NCBI RefSeq assembly: GCF_003439125.1
Contig: NZ_QSUU01000001.1
Location: 1 to 64,000, forward strand
Source: Collinsella sp. OM04-5
Lineage (GTDB): Bacteria; Actinomycetota; Coriobacteriia; Coriobacteriales; Coriobacteriaceae
Direction: 5' to 3'
DNA: 64,000 bases
In this document: piece by piece, positions 51,982 to 61,060 of the stretch
Layout of the letters: each line of letters begins with the position of its first letter
Position numbering within the stretch: position 1 is the stretch's first letter
Position numbers and translations under genes: made by a program
The notes under the pieces: generated by a model
The model's input: the letters and a program-made list of their open reading frames with translations, nothing else
Told to the model about the DNA's origin: nothing
The model's database searches: none

Positions 51982-53115
51982 ATGAGCACTTCAATTCAAC
52001 CGAACGCGCCGTTTCGCGCTGATATCGTCGGTAGCTTTCTTCGTCCGCAGGCCGTAAAGGATGCCCGCGCTGCCTATGCGGCAGGCACGCTTGATGCCGA
52101 GGGGCTTAAGGCCGTCGAGGATGAGGCTATTCGCGACCTGGTGGACAAGCAAAAGGCCGCTGGCCTGCAGGTGATTACCGATGGCGAGTTTCGCCGCAGT
52201 TACTGGCACCTCGACTTTATGTGGGGGCTGAACGGCGTCGAGCGTCGCACCTCGCGTACAGGCTATATGTTCCACGATGAGGAGACTACCGCCGACACTG
52301 CCGTGGTAACCGGTCCCATTAACGGCGAGAATCATCCGTTCGTCGAGCACTTCAAATTTGTCAAGGCGCTCGAGGGGGAGGGCCAGATTGCGCGCCAGAC
52401 CATTCCGGCACCGATCCAGACGTTCTCCGAAGTCACGCTCGACCGCTGCGATGGCCAGCAGGAGAGTCTGCACGCCGTCTACAAGACCGACGAAGAGCTC
52501 GCCGATGCCATTGCCGCAGCATACCGCACCGTGATTGCCGGCCTGTATGCCGCGGGCTGCCGCAACATCCAGTTTGATGACTGTACCTGGGGTATCTACT
52601 GCGACACCGATTTCGTGGCAAAGACCGGTATGAGCCCGGTTGATCTGCAAAAGGTGAGTGAGCTGGGCGTGGCGCTCAACAACGCCGCCATCGAGGGCAA
52701 GCCCGATGACCTTGTCATTAACACGCACGTGTGCCGTGGTAACTACCACTCTACCTATGCCTTCGAGGGCGGCTATGACCCCATCGCGCCGTACCTGTTC
52801 GCACACGAGAACGTCGATGCGTTCTATCTTGAGTTCGATACGCCGCGTGCCGGTGGCTTTGAGCCGCTCAAGTACGTTGCCCCCGGCAAGAAGGTCGTGT
52901 TGGGCCTGGTGACCACCAAGGCGGCAGAGCTCGAGGACGAGGATGCCATCGTCGAGCGTATTCACGAGGCGGCAAAGTATGTGCCGCTCGAGAACCTGTA
53001 TCTGTCTCCGCAGTGTGGCTTTGCCAGCTGCGAGATTGGCAACAAGCTGACCGAGGACGAGCAATGGGCAAAGATCGCGCTGGTCAAGCGCGTTGCCGAG
53101 CGCGTTTGGAAATAG
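51982..53115 (+). CDS. YxjG-type cobalamin-independent methionine synthase
   Basis: 377 residues, matching only the C-terminal catalytic half of MetE as in Bacillus YxjG/YxjH. FRADIVGSFLRP at the N-terminus, zinc ligands in NTHVCRGN (His and Cys) and SPQCGFAS (Cys), with an acidic residue in between, and QVITDGEFRRSYW. It transfers a methyl group to homocysteine, probably from a methyl-folate carrier or another donor. The start MSTSIQ follows AAAGGGAG; an in-frame ATG 18 bases upstream overlaps that site. Regulation by the upstream LysR protein is likely. Confidence 0.87.
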   Translation: MSTSIQPNAPFRADIVGSFLRPQAVKDARAAYAAGTLDAEGLKAVEDEAIRDLVDKQKAAGLQVITDGEFRRSYWHLDFMWGLNGVERRTSRTGYMFHDEETTADTAVVTGPINGENHPFVEHFKFVKALEGEGQIARQTIPAPIQTFSEVTLDRCDGQQESLHAVYKTDEELADAIAAAYRTVIAGLYAAGCRNIQFDDCTWGIYCDTDFVAKTGMSPVDLQKVSELGVALNNAAIEGKPDDLVINTHVCRGNYHSTYAFEGGYDPIAPYLFAHENVDAFYLEFDTPRAGGFEPLKYVAPGKKVVLGLVTTKAAELEDEDAIVERIHEAAKYVPLENLYLSPQCGFASCEIGNKLTEDEQWAKIALVKRVAERVWK

Positions 53116-53237
53116 CGGTAACGTTCGCAGGTGACGGCGCATGCGAGACATGGCGTATCGCGTACAATGGTTCGGATCGTATCGTTCGGGCAGGTTATCC
53201 GATATGCCCGATCGCCCTTCCATTCGAAAGGACATCC

Positions 53238-54572
53238 ATGTCCCAGTCTTCGACGCCCGCCGTCACCGATGCCATCTACGATGCATCGTCGCTCGGCCGC
53301 CCGCGCATGTTTTTGCTCGGTCTGCAGCACCTGTTTGCCATGTTTGGCGCCACCGTGCTGGTGCCTGTGCTCACCGGCCTCTCGGTATCGGCAACACTAT
53401 TGTTTGCCGGCTTGGGCACCCTGCTGTTCCACTTCCTGTCGCGCGGTAAGGTCCCTGCATTCCTGGGATCGTCGTTTGCCTTTATCGCAGGCTATGCTGC
53501 CATTGCGCCGAACGGTGAAGCCGAGCTTTTGCCCTACGCTTGCCTGGGCGTTGCCTGCGCCGGTCTACTCTATCCGGTACTCGCGGCACTCTTCCGCGCG
53601 TTTGGTGCCAAGCGCGTCATGCGCTTCTTCCCGCCGGTGGTGACTGGTCCTATCGTCATTTCCATCGGCTTGATCCTGGCAAGCTCCGCCATTGCCAACT
53701 GCCAGACCAATTGGCTCGTCGCCGTTATCGCCGTGGCAGTGATCGTCATCTGCAACATCTGGGGCCGCGGCATGGTCAAGATTGTGCCGATTCTGCTGGG
53801 CGTCGTGGTGAGCTATGCCGTTGCGGCCGCGTTGGGTGAGGTTGATTTTTCGGGCGTTGCCGCCGCGCCGTGGGTCGGTCTTCCCATCGTGTGGGACAAC
53901 ACCGTGTTTGCGCTCTTTGGCCCGCAGTTCGATAGCGGTCTTGCCACGACGGCCATCATCACCATCATGCCGCTGGCTTTCGCGACCATGATCGAGCATA
54001 TCGGTGATATCTCCGCTATTGGCTCCACCTGTGAGCGCAACTACATTGCCGATCCCGGCCTGCATCGCACGCTGCTCGGCGATGGTCTCGCCACGATTCT
54101 GGCGTCGCTCTTTGGCGCTCCGGCCAACACCACGTATGGCGAGAACACCGGCGTGCTCGCCCTGACGCGCGTGTTCGACCCGCGCGTGATTCGCATTGCC
54201 GCGTGCTGCGCCATCGTGCTTTCGTTCTGCCCCAAGTTCGCTGCCGTAATCGCCGCCATGCCGGCATGCGTTATCGGTGGCGTGTCGCTCGTGCTCTATG
54301 GCATGATCAGTGCCGTGGGCGTACGCAACCTCATTGAGAACCAGGTCGATTTCCAGAACAACCGCAACGTGCTGGTGGCCGCTCTGGTACTCGTGCTTTC
54401 GCTCGGCATTGCGTACAGCACCGCCGGTGCCATCGTGCTGGAGCTGGGCGGCGTGACGATTTCGCTCTCGGGCCTTGCCGTTGGCTCGCTGGTGGGTATT
54501 GTGCTCAACGCGATTCTGCCGGGTAATGACTTCGAGTTTGATGTCTCCGAGCTCGAGGAGGCTGCTAAGTAG
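53238..54572 (+). CDS. UraA-like NCS2 nucleobase permease
   Basis: 444 residues from ATG 53238 (GAAAGGAC upstream). About twelve to fourteen helices; QHLFAMFGATVLVPVLTG, AFIAGYAAI, the central LAFATMIEHIGDISAIGSTC with its conserved Glu, and GAPANTTYGENTGVLALTR are the NCS2 substrate-binding signatures of uracil permeases. It imports uracil, possibly xanthine. A TACAAT box lies at 53163-53168. A bidirectional terminator follows at 54598-54635. Confidence 0.9.
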   Translation: MSQSSTPAVTDAIYDASSLGRPRMFLLGLQHLFAMFGATVLVPVLTGLSVSATLLFAGLGTLLFHFLSRGKVPAFLGSSFAFIAGYAAIAPNGEAELLPYACLGVACAGLLYPVLAALFRAFGAKRVMRFFPPVVTGPIVISIGLILASSAIANCQTNWLVAVIAVAVIVICNIWGRGMVKIVPILLGVVVSYAVAAALGEVDFSGVAAAPWVGLPIVWDNTVFALFGPQFDSGLATTAIITIMPLAFATMIEHIGDISAIGSTCERNYIADPGLHRTLLGDGLATILASLFGAPANTTYGENTGVLALTRVFDPRVIRIAACCAIVLSFCPKFAAVIAAMPACVIGGVSLVLYGMISAVGVRNLIENQVDFQNNRNVLVAALVLVLSLGIAYSTAGAIVLELGGVTISLSGLAVGSLVGIVLNAILPGNDFEFDVSELEEAAK

Positions 54573-54597
54573 CGGCTGCGTTCAGCTAAAACAAAAT

Positions 54598-54635
54598 AAA
54601 TGGCGCCCATGCGTATGCACGCGTGGGCGCCATTT
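54598..54635. terminator. Bidirectional intrinsic terminator
   Basis: AAATGGCGCCCA (54598-54609) pairs with TGGGCGCCATTT (54624-54635), flanked by A and T runs, between the permease and the convergent esterase. Confidence 0.9.
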
Positions 54636-55301
54636 TTAATGCGTCAGTATCCAGTGGATGCCGCGGGCCATGCGCAAGTCGGTTTGGGCAAAGTGGTTGC
54701 CGGGGTTGAGCTCCAGCGTCGTGGGAATACCACGTTCGCCGAGCAGTTTTTCCATGGCGCGCGTGTCGTCGAGTACATGCCGCATCATGCGGTTGGGCGT
54801 CTTGGTTTCCTTTTTGCCGAGTGACAGATAGACGGCCTGCGGGTTGCCGGCAAAAGGGGTCGTGCTGGCGCGATCGACAAAGTCGGGAAACCACAACGAC
54901 CCCGATGCGCTTGCGGCGCGGCTAAAGGCGTCGGTTTGCCAGAGGGACCAGAGCGCGAAGAGGCCCGCGAGCGAGTAGCCGGCAATGCCGCGCCAGGTGG
55001 GCGGCTGAGGAAGCGACGACTCGGCCTCTGGGATTATCCAGTTCAACAGCTCATCGAGAAATCCGGATGCCTGACCGCCAAAGGGCTCGGCATCGCGCAC
55101 GGTTCCGTCGCATCCCCAGGGGCTCAGCTCGCGATTCCAGTTGAGGCTGCCAATGCCGACAAGCGTGAAGGGCGGGCAGTTGAGCTCTCGGCAGCGTTCA
55201 TAAACCTCCGTGCCGTCGCCCATGACCACGGGAAGATAGATGACTGGTGCGCTTTCGGCATGCTGTGCATGAACGGTTATCTGCTTTTGATACGCTTCCA
55301 T
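54636..55301 (-). CDS. Putative esterase, IroE/Fes type alpha/beta hydrolase
   Basis: 221 residues from MEAYQKQITV. VIYLPVVMGDGTEVY opens the fold; the nucleophile Ser lies in AGYSLAGLFAL (GxSxxG), and the catalytic His in NPGNHFAQTD. The size and motif order fit small hydrolases of the siderophore-esterase/esterase D group (Pfam Esterase). No secretion signal, so cytosolic. The substrate is unknown; no siderophore genes are nearby. The ribosome site (AGAGAAG) is weak. Confidence 0.78.
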   Translation of the reverse strand: MEAYQKQITVHAQHAESAPVIYLPVVMGDGTEVYERCRELNCPPFTLVGIGSLNWNRELSPWGCDGTVRDAEPFGGQASGFLDELLNWIIPEAESSLPQPPTWRGIAGYSLAGLFALWSLWQTDAFSRAASASGSLWFPDFVDRASTTPFAGNPQAVYLSLGKKETKTPNRMMRHVLDDTRAMEKLLGERGIPTTLELNPGNHFAQTDLRMARGIHWILTH

Positions 55302-55413
55302 GACGGGCTTCTCTCGGCGTTGTGATATCGACGGCCCCCATTGTCGCACGCCGGCTCATGCAGATTGGGCTAGACCAAAGACAATCTCGTGCATACCCTG
55401 CGGACGCATATGG

Positions 55414-55451
55414 AAAACGCCACCGCCGGAGGGGAGCTCGGCGGTGGCGTT
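55414..55451 (-). terminator. Intrinsic terminator of surface-protein gene A
   Basis: AACGCCACCGCC (55417-55428) pairs with GGCGGTGGCGTT (55440-55451); on minus the stem is followed by TTTT. Confidence 0.85.
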
Positions 55452-55508
55452 GTTAAACGGTGCTGGGACTCGGGGCCTTCGCGGGAGCTGCCATGTGCGC
55501 AGAGGCGT

Positions 55509-57299
55509 CTAAGAGCGCTTGCGGCTCGCCATGGTGCCTGCGGCGATAGCAGCTGTTCCCGCAAGGACGGTTGCCACGATGGCCGCACCCGAGGTGTCGC
55601 CGGTTGCCGCGAGCGCGCCGGTAGTCTTGGCTTTCGTGATTGAAGCCGCAACGGCCTTGGTCGGCTTTGAGCCCTCAGGCTTGGGGTTCTGCTTGGACTC
55701 CGCGGGCTTGCTTTCTGCGGGCTTGGTCTCGTCGGGCTTGGGGTCTTCCGGCTTGGCTACCTCGGGAGGTGCGATGACCATGCTCTTGGCGACAGCTTCG
55801 TTATAGGGGGAGTCGATCACAGCGTCGCCCGTGCCGATGGCTTGGCCTGCCTCGTAGATGCCGTCACGGAGCTTGCGATAGTCAATGACCTTGCCGCCTT
55901 CGGGCGTCTGGATGGCGGCGTTCTCAATCTTGATGGTGCCGATTGTCTTGCCGTCAGCGCTCATGGCACGGGCAAAGATTGCCGCTGTATCTCCTTCGGC
56001 CGTTACCTTGCTGCGGATGATCGAGATGACTGCGGGTGTGACGCCCTCGCTGGTCTGGGCGATGATGCCGATGTTCTCGCCTTGGGGCTCGGGGCTCGTC
56101 TCACCATCTTGGTTTTCGCTGTAGGGGATGGGGCCGTCGCCGTTCTCGACATAGCGGGCTATGGCCTTGACAACGGAGTCGCTGATGTAGATGTGGCCAC
56201 CCTCCTCGTTGGGTCGATCGTTTCTGGTGGAGAATGCAGCCGAAACCTCGCCTTCCGCAAACGCGTCCACGGTGGAGCCGTTCTTGACGACGATATCGTC
56301 TTGGTAGGTGAAGAGGGCAATGGCGCCACCGTATCTGCCTTTACTTGTGCGGACTGTCACGTTTGCATGATCGAGTGTGATGCCCTTGTGGGCATAGACG
56401 CCATATTCAACACCGTTTGCGTTGAGGGAGGCGTTTGTGGCTGCGAGGCTGCCCTTGGCCTCGACGGCGGCGTCTTTCTCGGAGCTCGCCTTGACCTGGC
56501 TGCCGTCCGAGATATTGATGTTGCCGCCGCTCCAAATGGCCTCACCATCGGCTGAGCTTGCCTCGACTGTGCCGCCACCCTTGATGGTGAGGTTCTTGTC
56601 GGTTCCGATACCCTTGTCCTTGGTAGCCCTGGCGGTGACGGCCCCGCTGTCGTCAATCGTGATATTGCCGTTTGCCCTGATGCCATCCGATACGCCCGTG
56701 GCGTTGACGTTGCCCGAACCTTTGATAGCGAGATCGCCCTCGGCGTCGATGGCATCAAACCCAGCGCTCGTGGCGTTGACGGATCCGGCTCCGTCGATGT
56801 TGATATTACCCGTGGAAAGGATAGCGTCCTCAGTAGATGTCACGCTGAGCGTGCTGCCCGCGTCGCCTTGGATATTGAGCTCGGCGTTCTCATTCTTGCC
56901 ATGAGAAGCCTTGATGCCTTCGATCCAGTCGGCAGTGACGATGTTGTTTCCCGAGTAATTCACGTTGAGCTTGCCTGCGGCCTGGATCTCGCCGCCGTTA
57001 TAGTTGTTGAGCTTCAAGTCGTCGGCGCCGTCCCACGACCAGGTGCCGGTCTCGTCGCCCGCCGCAGTGCCGGCGTTGTATTTGGTTTCGCCGACCTTGA
57101 CCCATTCCGCCGCGAGCGAGACGCTCGGCATGAGCAGCGAGCTCACCGTGAGCGCGCACACGGCGCCTACGACGATGCGGCGCGTCACGCGGCGCCAGCT
57201 GCCGTGCGCGAGTCCTATGCGACGGCGAACGTCGGGTTCGGCAACATGGGTTCCGGCGGTAGTGTCATTGCGTTTGGGGGTCGTGAACAAGGCTGCCAT
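55509..57299 (-). CDS. Sortase-anchored beta-helix surface protein A
   Basis: 596 residues from MAALFTTPKRN (GGGAG upstream). A long signal region: a basic stretch, then a membrane segment RRIVVGAVCALTVSSLLMPSVSLAA near 45-70. Residues about 90-470 are a run of short repeats such as GNINIDGAGSVNATSAGFDAI and GNITIDDSGAVTARATKDKGI, the pattern of a right-handed beta-helix. A Pro/Lys/Glu-rich spacer leads to LAATGD, a hydrophobic helix and RKRS, a sortase sorting signal with Ala in place of Pro. It is a tandem copy of the gene at 57571. Likely an adhesin or matrix-binding protein; no ligand known. Confidence 0.8.
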   Translation of the reverse strand: MAALFTTPKRNDTTAGTHVAEPDVRRRIGLAHGSWRRVTRRIVVGAVCALTVSSLLMPSVSLAAEWVKVGETKYNAGTAAGDETGTWSWDGADDLKLNNYNGGEIQAAGKLNVNYSGNNIVTADWIEGIKASHGKNENAELNIQGDAGSTLSVTSTEDAILSTGNINIDGAGSVNATSAGFDAIDAEGDLAIKGSGNVNATGVSDGIRANGNITIDDSGAVTARATKDKGIGTDKNLTIKGGGTVEASSADGEAIWSGGNINISDGSQVKASSEKDAAVEAKGSLAATNASLNANGVEYGVYAHKGITLDHANVTVRTSKGRYGGAIALFTYQDDIVVKNGSTVDAFAEGEVSAAFSTRNDRPNEEGGHIYISDSVVKAIARYVENGDGPIPYSENQDGETSPEPQGENIGIIAQTSEGVTPAVISIIRSKVTAEGDTAAIFARAMSADGKTIGTIKIENAAIQTPEGGKVIDYRKLRDGIYEAGQAIGTGDAVIDSPYNEAVAKSMVIAPPEVAKPEDPKPDETKPAESKPAESKQNPKPEGSKPTKAVAASITKAKTTGALAATGDTSGAAIVATVLAGTAAIAAGTMASRKRS

Positions 57300-57444
57300 G
57301 GTTGCTCCCGTTCTCATAGGGCCTATACGGCTAGGTTCAGCGTATCTGCTGGATGTTGCCGGCGGTAGTGCCGTTTGGAGGGCAAAATGGCCAAAATGGG
57401 GGAGAAATAGGCCGCACGCCGGCGCAGGGACCGACGCTAAAAGA

Positions 57445-57480
57445 AAAGCGCGGGGCCGCATGGCGACTCCGCGCTTTATT
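57445..57480 (-). terminator. Stem-loop after the gene at 57571
   Basis: AAAGCGCGG (57445-57453) and CCGCGCTTT (57469-57477). It is a near copy of the stem at 59491-59529. Confidence 0.7.
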
Positions 57481-57503
57481 GTTCAGCTTTTGCAGCCTTG
57501 CCC

Positions 57504-57549
57504 TTACGCTACGAAGAAGTAGACGGGGAAGGCAAGGGCTGCGATCCAC
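57504..57549 (-). pseudogene. 3'-end remnant of the purine permease gene
   Basis: On minus it encodes WIAALAFPVYFFVA and stop, nearly identical to the end of the permease at 59554 (WIAALAFLVYFFVA). Only the last 15 codons are present. It is followed by a near copy of that gene's terminator region. This marks the boundary of the tandem duplication. Confidence 0.85.
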
Positions 57550-57570
57550 CCGTCCTGTGCGAAAAAGTGT

Positions 57571-59346
57571 TTACGAACGTTTGCGACTCGCCAGGGCGCC
57601 TGCGGCGATGGCGGCTGTTCCCGCAAGGGCGGCTGCCACGATGGCTGCGTTCGAGGTGTCGCCGGTTGCCGCGAGCTTGCCGACGGTCTTGGCTCCCTTG
57701 GCTGCAACTGCAACGGTCTTGGTTGTCTTCGTGCCCTCGGACTTGGAACCCTCGGGCTTGGTCTTGCCGTGCTTTTCCTCGGGCTTGGTCTCCTCGGGAG
57801 GCACGATGACCGTGCTCTTGGCGACAGCGGCGTCATAGGGGGAGTCAATCGTGGCATCGCCCGTGCCAATGGTCTGCCCCGCCTCGTAGACGATGCCGTC
57901 GCTGAGCTCTTCCTTGTTGCGATAGTCAATGACTTTGCCGCCTGCAGGCGTCTGGATGATGGCGTCCTTGATTTCGATGGTGCCGATCGCCTTGCCGTCC
58001 GCGCTCATGGCAAGGGCGAAGATAGCCGCCGTGTCTCCCTCGGCCGTGACCTTGCTGCGGACGATCGAGATGGTCGCGGGCGTGATGCCCTTCTCGGTCT
58101 GCGCGAAGATGCCGATGTTCAGGCCCTCGGACTCAGGGATGATTTCGTCGTTTTGGTCTCCACTGTAGTGGTCGGGGCCGTCGCCGCCGGTCTCGGCATA
58201 GCGGGCTATGGCCTTGACAACGGAGTCGCTGATGTAGATATGGCCACCCGCTTCGTCGGAGTAGAAATTACTGGTGGAGATTGCAACCGAGAACCTGCCT
58301 TCTGCGAGCGCATCCACAGTCGAGCCGTTCTTGATGACGATGTTGTCCTCATCGGTGAAGAGTGCGCTGGCTTCCCCGCCATCTGAGCTTGCGCGGACCG
58401 TCACGGTCGCGCCATCGAGCGTGATGCCCTTGTAGACATAGATGCCATACCCAACGCCACTTGCGTTGAGGGAAGCGTTCGTGACCGTGAGGCTGTTTTT
58501 ACCGTCGATGGCGGCGTCTTCCTCGGAGCTTGCCTTGACCTGGCTGCCACCCGAGATCTCGATGTTGCCGTCGGCCCAAATCGCATTGTCTTTGGTAGAG
58601 CTTGCCTCTACCTTGCCGCCGCCCTTTATGATGAGGTTCTCGTTAGCATCGATACCCTGATCCTCGGTGGCCTTGGCGGTGACGGTTCCGCTGTTGTCGA
58701 TCGTGATGTTGCCGTCGGCCCTGATGCCATCCGAATCGCCCGTGGCGTTAACGTTTCCCGAGCCCTTGATGGTGACATCGCCCCCGGCATCGATGGCATC
58801 GTGCTCGGTGCTCGTGGCGTTGACAGTGCCAGCGCCGTCGATGTTGATGTTGCCGACGGAAGTGATGGCGTCACGAGAAGATGTCACGTTGAGCGTGCTG
58901 GACGCGTCGCCCTGAATATTAAGCTCGGCGTTCTCGTTCGCGCCATCCTTAACCTTGATGCCGCGGCCGTTGTCGTTAGTGACGGTGTTGTTGCCCTCGT
59001 AGCTCACGTTGAGCTTGCCCGCTGCCTCGATCGCGCCGCCGTTATAGCCGTTGAGCTTCATGTCGTCGGCGCCATCCCATGACCAGGTACCGGCGGCGTC
59101 TCCCGTGGGGCCCGCGGCCGCTTCGTGGCGGACGCCGCCAACGTCCACCCACTCGGCTGCGAGCGAGATGCTCGGCATGAGCAGCGAGCTTACCGTAAGC
59201 GCGCATACGGCGCCTACAACGATGCGGCGCGTCACGCGGCGCCAGCTGCCGTGTGCGAGCAGCGTGCAACGGCGCAGGTCGGGCTCGACAAAATGGGCTC
59301 CAGAGGTTTTGTCATTGCGCTTGGGGGTCGTGAACAAGACGGCCAT
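57571..59346 (-). CDS. Sortase-anchored beta-helix surface protein B
   Basis: 591 residues from MAVLFTTPKRN (GGGAG upstream). Same layout as the copy at 55509: extended signal region, beta-helix-type repeats (GNINIDGAGTVNATSTEHDAI, NASLNASGVGYGIYVYKG), a Lys/Pro/Glu spacer, then KLAATGD, a hydrophobic segment and RKRS. The signal peptide and sorting region are almost identical between the copies while the repeat region has diverged more. About 100 bp of upstream sequence is also shared, so the copies likely share regulation. Ligand unknown. Confidence 0.82.
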   Translation of the reverse strand: MAVLFTTPKRNDKTSGAHFVEPDLRRCTLLAHGSWRRVTRRIVVGAVCALTVSSLLMPSISLAAEWVDVGGVRHEAAAGPTGDAAGTWSWDGADDMKLNGYNGGAIEAAGKLNVSYEGNNTVTNDNGRGIKVKDGANENAELNIQGDASSTLNVTSSRDAITSVGNINIDGAGTVNATSTEHDAIDAGGDVTIKGSGNVNATGDSDGIRADGNITIDNSGTVTAKATEDQGIDANENLIIKGGGKVEASSTKDNAIWADGNIEISGGSQVKASSEEDAAIDGKNSLTVTNASLNASGVGYGIYVYKGITLDGATVTVRASSDGGEASALFTDEDNIVIKNGSTVDALAEGRFSVAISTSNFYSDEAGGHIYISDSVVKAIARYAETGGDGPDHYSGDQNDEIIPESEGLNIGIFAQTEKGITPATISIVRSKVTAEGDTAAIFALAMSADGKAIGTIEIKDAIIQTPAGGKVIDYRNKEELSDGIVYEAGQTIGTGDATIDSPYDAAVAKSTVIVPPEETKPEEKHGKTKPEGSKSEGTKTTKTVAVAAKGAKTVGKLAATGDTSNAAIVAAALAGTAAIAAGALASRKRS

Positions 59347-59490
59347 GGTTACTCCCATCCTCATAGGGCCTATGCGGTTATATCCAGCATATCTGCAGGA
59401 TGTAGCCGTCGGTAGTGCCGTTTGGAGAGCAAAACGTCCAAAACTTGCGAAGCAATACATCGCGCGTCCGTGTGGTGCCTGGCTTTAAAA

Positions 59491-59529
59491 GCAAAGCGCG
59501 GAGCCGCTCGATGCGACTCCGCGCTTTGC
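59491..59529 (-). terminator. Stem-loop after the purine permease gene
   Basis: GCAAAGCGCGGAG (59491-59503) pairs perfectly with CTCCGCGCTTTGC (59517-59529). Confidence 0.7.
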
Positions 59530-59553
59530 TGTTTGGTATTGCGAATCTTGCGC

Positions 59554-60867
59554 CTACGCTACAAAGAAGTAGACGAGGAAGGCGAGGGCTGCGATCCACA
59601 TGAGCGGCTTGATCTTGGAGGCCTCGCCCTTAAAGAGCGCGACGATCACGTAGGCGATAAAGCCCAGGCCAATGCCGGCAGAGATGGAGTAAGTGAAGGG
59701 CACGCCGGCGACAATCATGAACGCCGGGAAACCCTGCGACACGTCGGACCAGTCGATCTCGGAGGCCTCGCTCATCATGAGGTAACCGACGTAGACCAGA
59801 GCACCGCAGGTGGCGGCGCTGGAAACGATGGTGACGATGGGGGAGAAGAACGCGGCGAGAATGAACAGCACGCCGGTGGTGACAGAGGTGAGGCCCGTGC
59901 GGCCACCGTCGGCAGCGCCAGAGGTGGACTCGACGAAGGTAGTGATGGAGGAGACGCCCATAAAGCCACCGGCAGCAGCGGCCACGGAGTCGACGACCAG
60001 GATGGGACGGATGTCCTCGACATTGCCGTCCTCGGTCAAGAACTCGCCCTGCTTGGCGACGGCCATCGCGGTGCCCATGGTGTCGAAGAAGTCACTCATG
60101 AGCAGCGAGAAGGCAACGACGAGCAGCATCGGGTCGGTCAGAACCTTCACGATGGCCATGTTGCCATCGGCGGTGCTGGCAAACGGGGCGCCAAAGGTCG
60201 AGAAGTCGAGCGGTGCGATGAGGCCCTCGGGCGCATGGGTGACGCCCAGCGGGATACCGGCGATAACGGCAACGATGATGCCGATGAGCAGCGAGCCCGG
60301 CACGTTGCGGGAAGCCAGGGCAACCGTCACGACGATGGAGATGATGCCGACGATAAAGGTGGGGGAGGTGATGTCGCCCAAGCCGACGAGCGTACCGGCG
60401 CCAGCGGTGATGATGCCGGCGTCGCACAGGCCGATCATGGCGATAAACAGGCCCAGACCCACCGAGATGGCGTGGCGCAGGACCACGGGGATGGCATCCA
60501 TGATGGCCTCGCGCAGGCCGCAAAGGACGAGCAGCAAGATGACGATACCTTCGAGGAAGATAACGCTCATGGCAACGTGCCAGTCACCGCCGCACATGGT
60601 GGTGGTGATGCCCGCGATCATGGCGTTGATGCCCAGGCCCGACGCGCAGGCGAGCGGGCGGTTGGCGAAGATGCCCATGCAGATGGTCATGATGCCGGCG
60701 CCCAGGCAGGTGGCGCAGGCGAGCGCTCCCGCATCGATGCCAGCGCCCGAGAGCACTGCGGGGTTGACGGCGATGATGTAGGCCATCGCCAGGAATGTTG
60801 TCAGTCCAGCGCGAAGTTCGGTCCCGATTGTGGACTTGCGCTCACTGACGTGAAATAGTTCGTCCAT
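59554..60867 (-). CDS. PbuG/AdeQ-type hypoxanthine-guanine permease
   Basis: 437 residues from MDELFHVSERKST (AAGGAAAGGG upstream). NCS2 family, AzgA branch: GTELRAGLTTFLAMAYIIAVNPAVLS, MGIFANRPLACASGLGINAMI, DFFDTMGTAMAVAKQG and FVESTSGAADGGRTGLTSV are characteristic. It imports purine bases with protons. Its promoter region faces the deformylase-like gene. No purine riboswitch was recognised in the 193-bp divergent gap. Confidence 0.92.
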   Translation of the reverse strand: MDELFHVSERKSTIGTELRAGLTTFLAMAYIIAVNPAVLSGAGIDAGALACATCLGAGIMTICMGIFANRPLACASGLGINAMIAGITTTMCGGDWHVAMSVIFLEGIVILLLVLCGLREAIMDAIPVVLRHAISVGLGLFIAMIGLCDAGIITAGAGTLVGLGDITSPTFIVGIISIVVTVALASRNVPGSLLIGIIVAVIAGIPLGVTHAPEGLIAPLDFSTFGAPFASTADGNMAIVKVLTDPMLLVVAFSLLMSDFFDTMGTAMAVAKQGEFLTEDGNVEDIRPILVVDSVAAAAGGFMGVSSITTFVESTSGAADGGRTGLTSVTTGVLFILAAFFSPIVTIVSSAATCGALVYVGYLMMSEASEIDWSDVSQGFPAFMIVAGVPFTYSISAGIGLGFIAYVIVALFKGEASKIKPLMWIAALAFLVYFFVA

Positions 60868-61060
60868 GCATACCCTTTCCTTGTTCGGCCCCGAGTTTAG
60901 GCCGATTGACACGAACTCACCTACTATATCGCCTTTGAAAGGTTGATGTTCCTCGCGTGTTGAAGTTCGGCGCTTTGTAGCAGACGGACGGTATTATTCG
61001 CATGAAAATGTGTAGGTACCGTATACTTAAGCGGTTACAACGACCCCTATGGAGGAACGT

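Noticed and set aside
59422..60858. 478-codon frame antisense to the purine permease
   Set aside because: Composed almost wholly of Gly, Asp, His and Ala codons, typical of antisense to a membrane protein in GC-rich DNA.
60868..61060. Purine riboswitch before the purine permease
   Set aside because: No three-way junction or conserved loop pair could be recognised.
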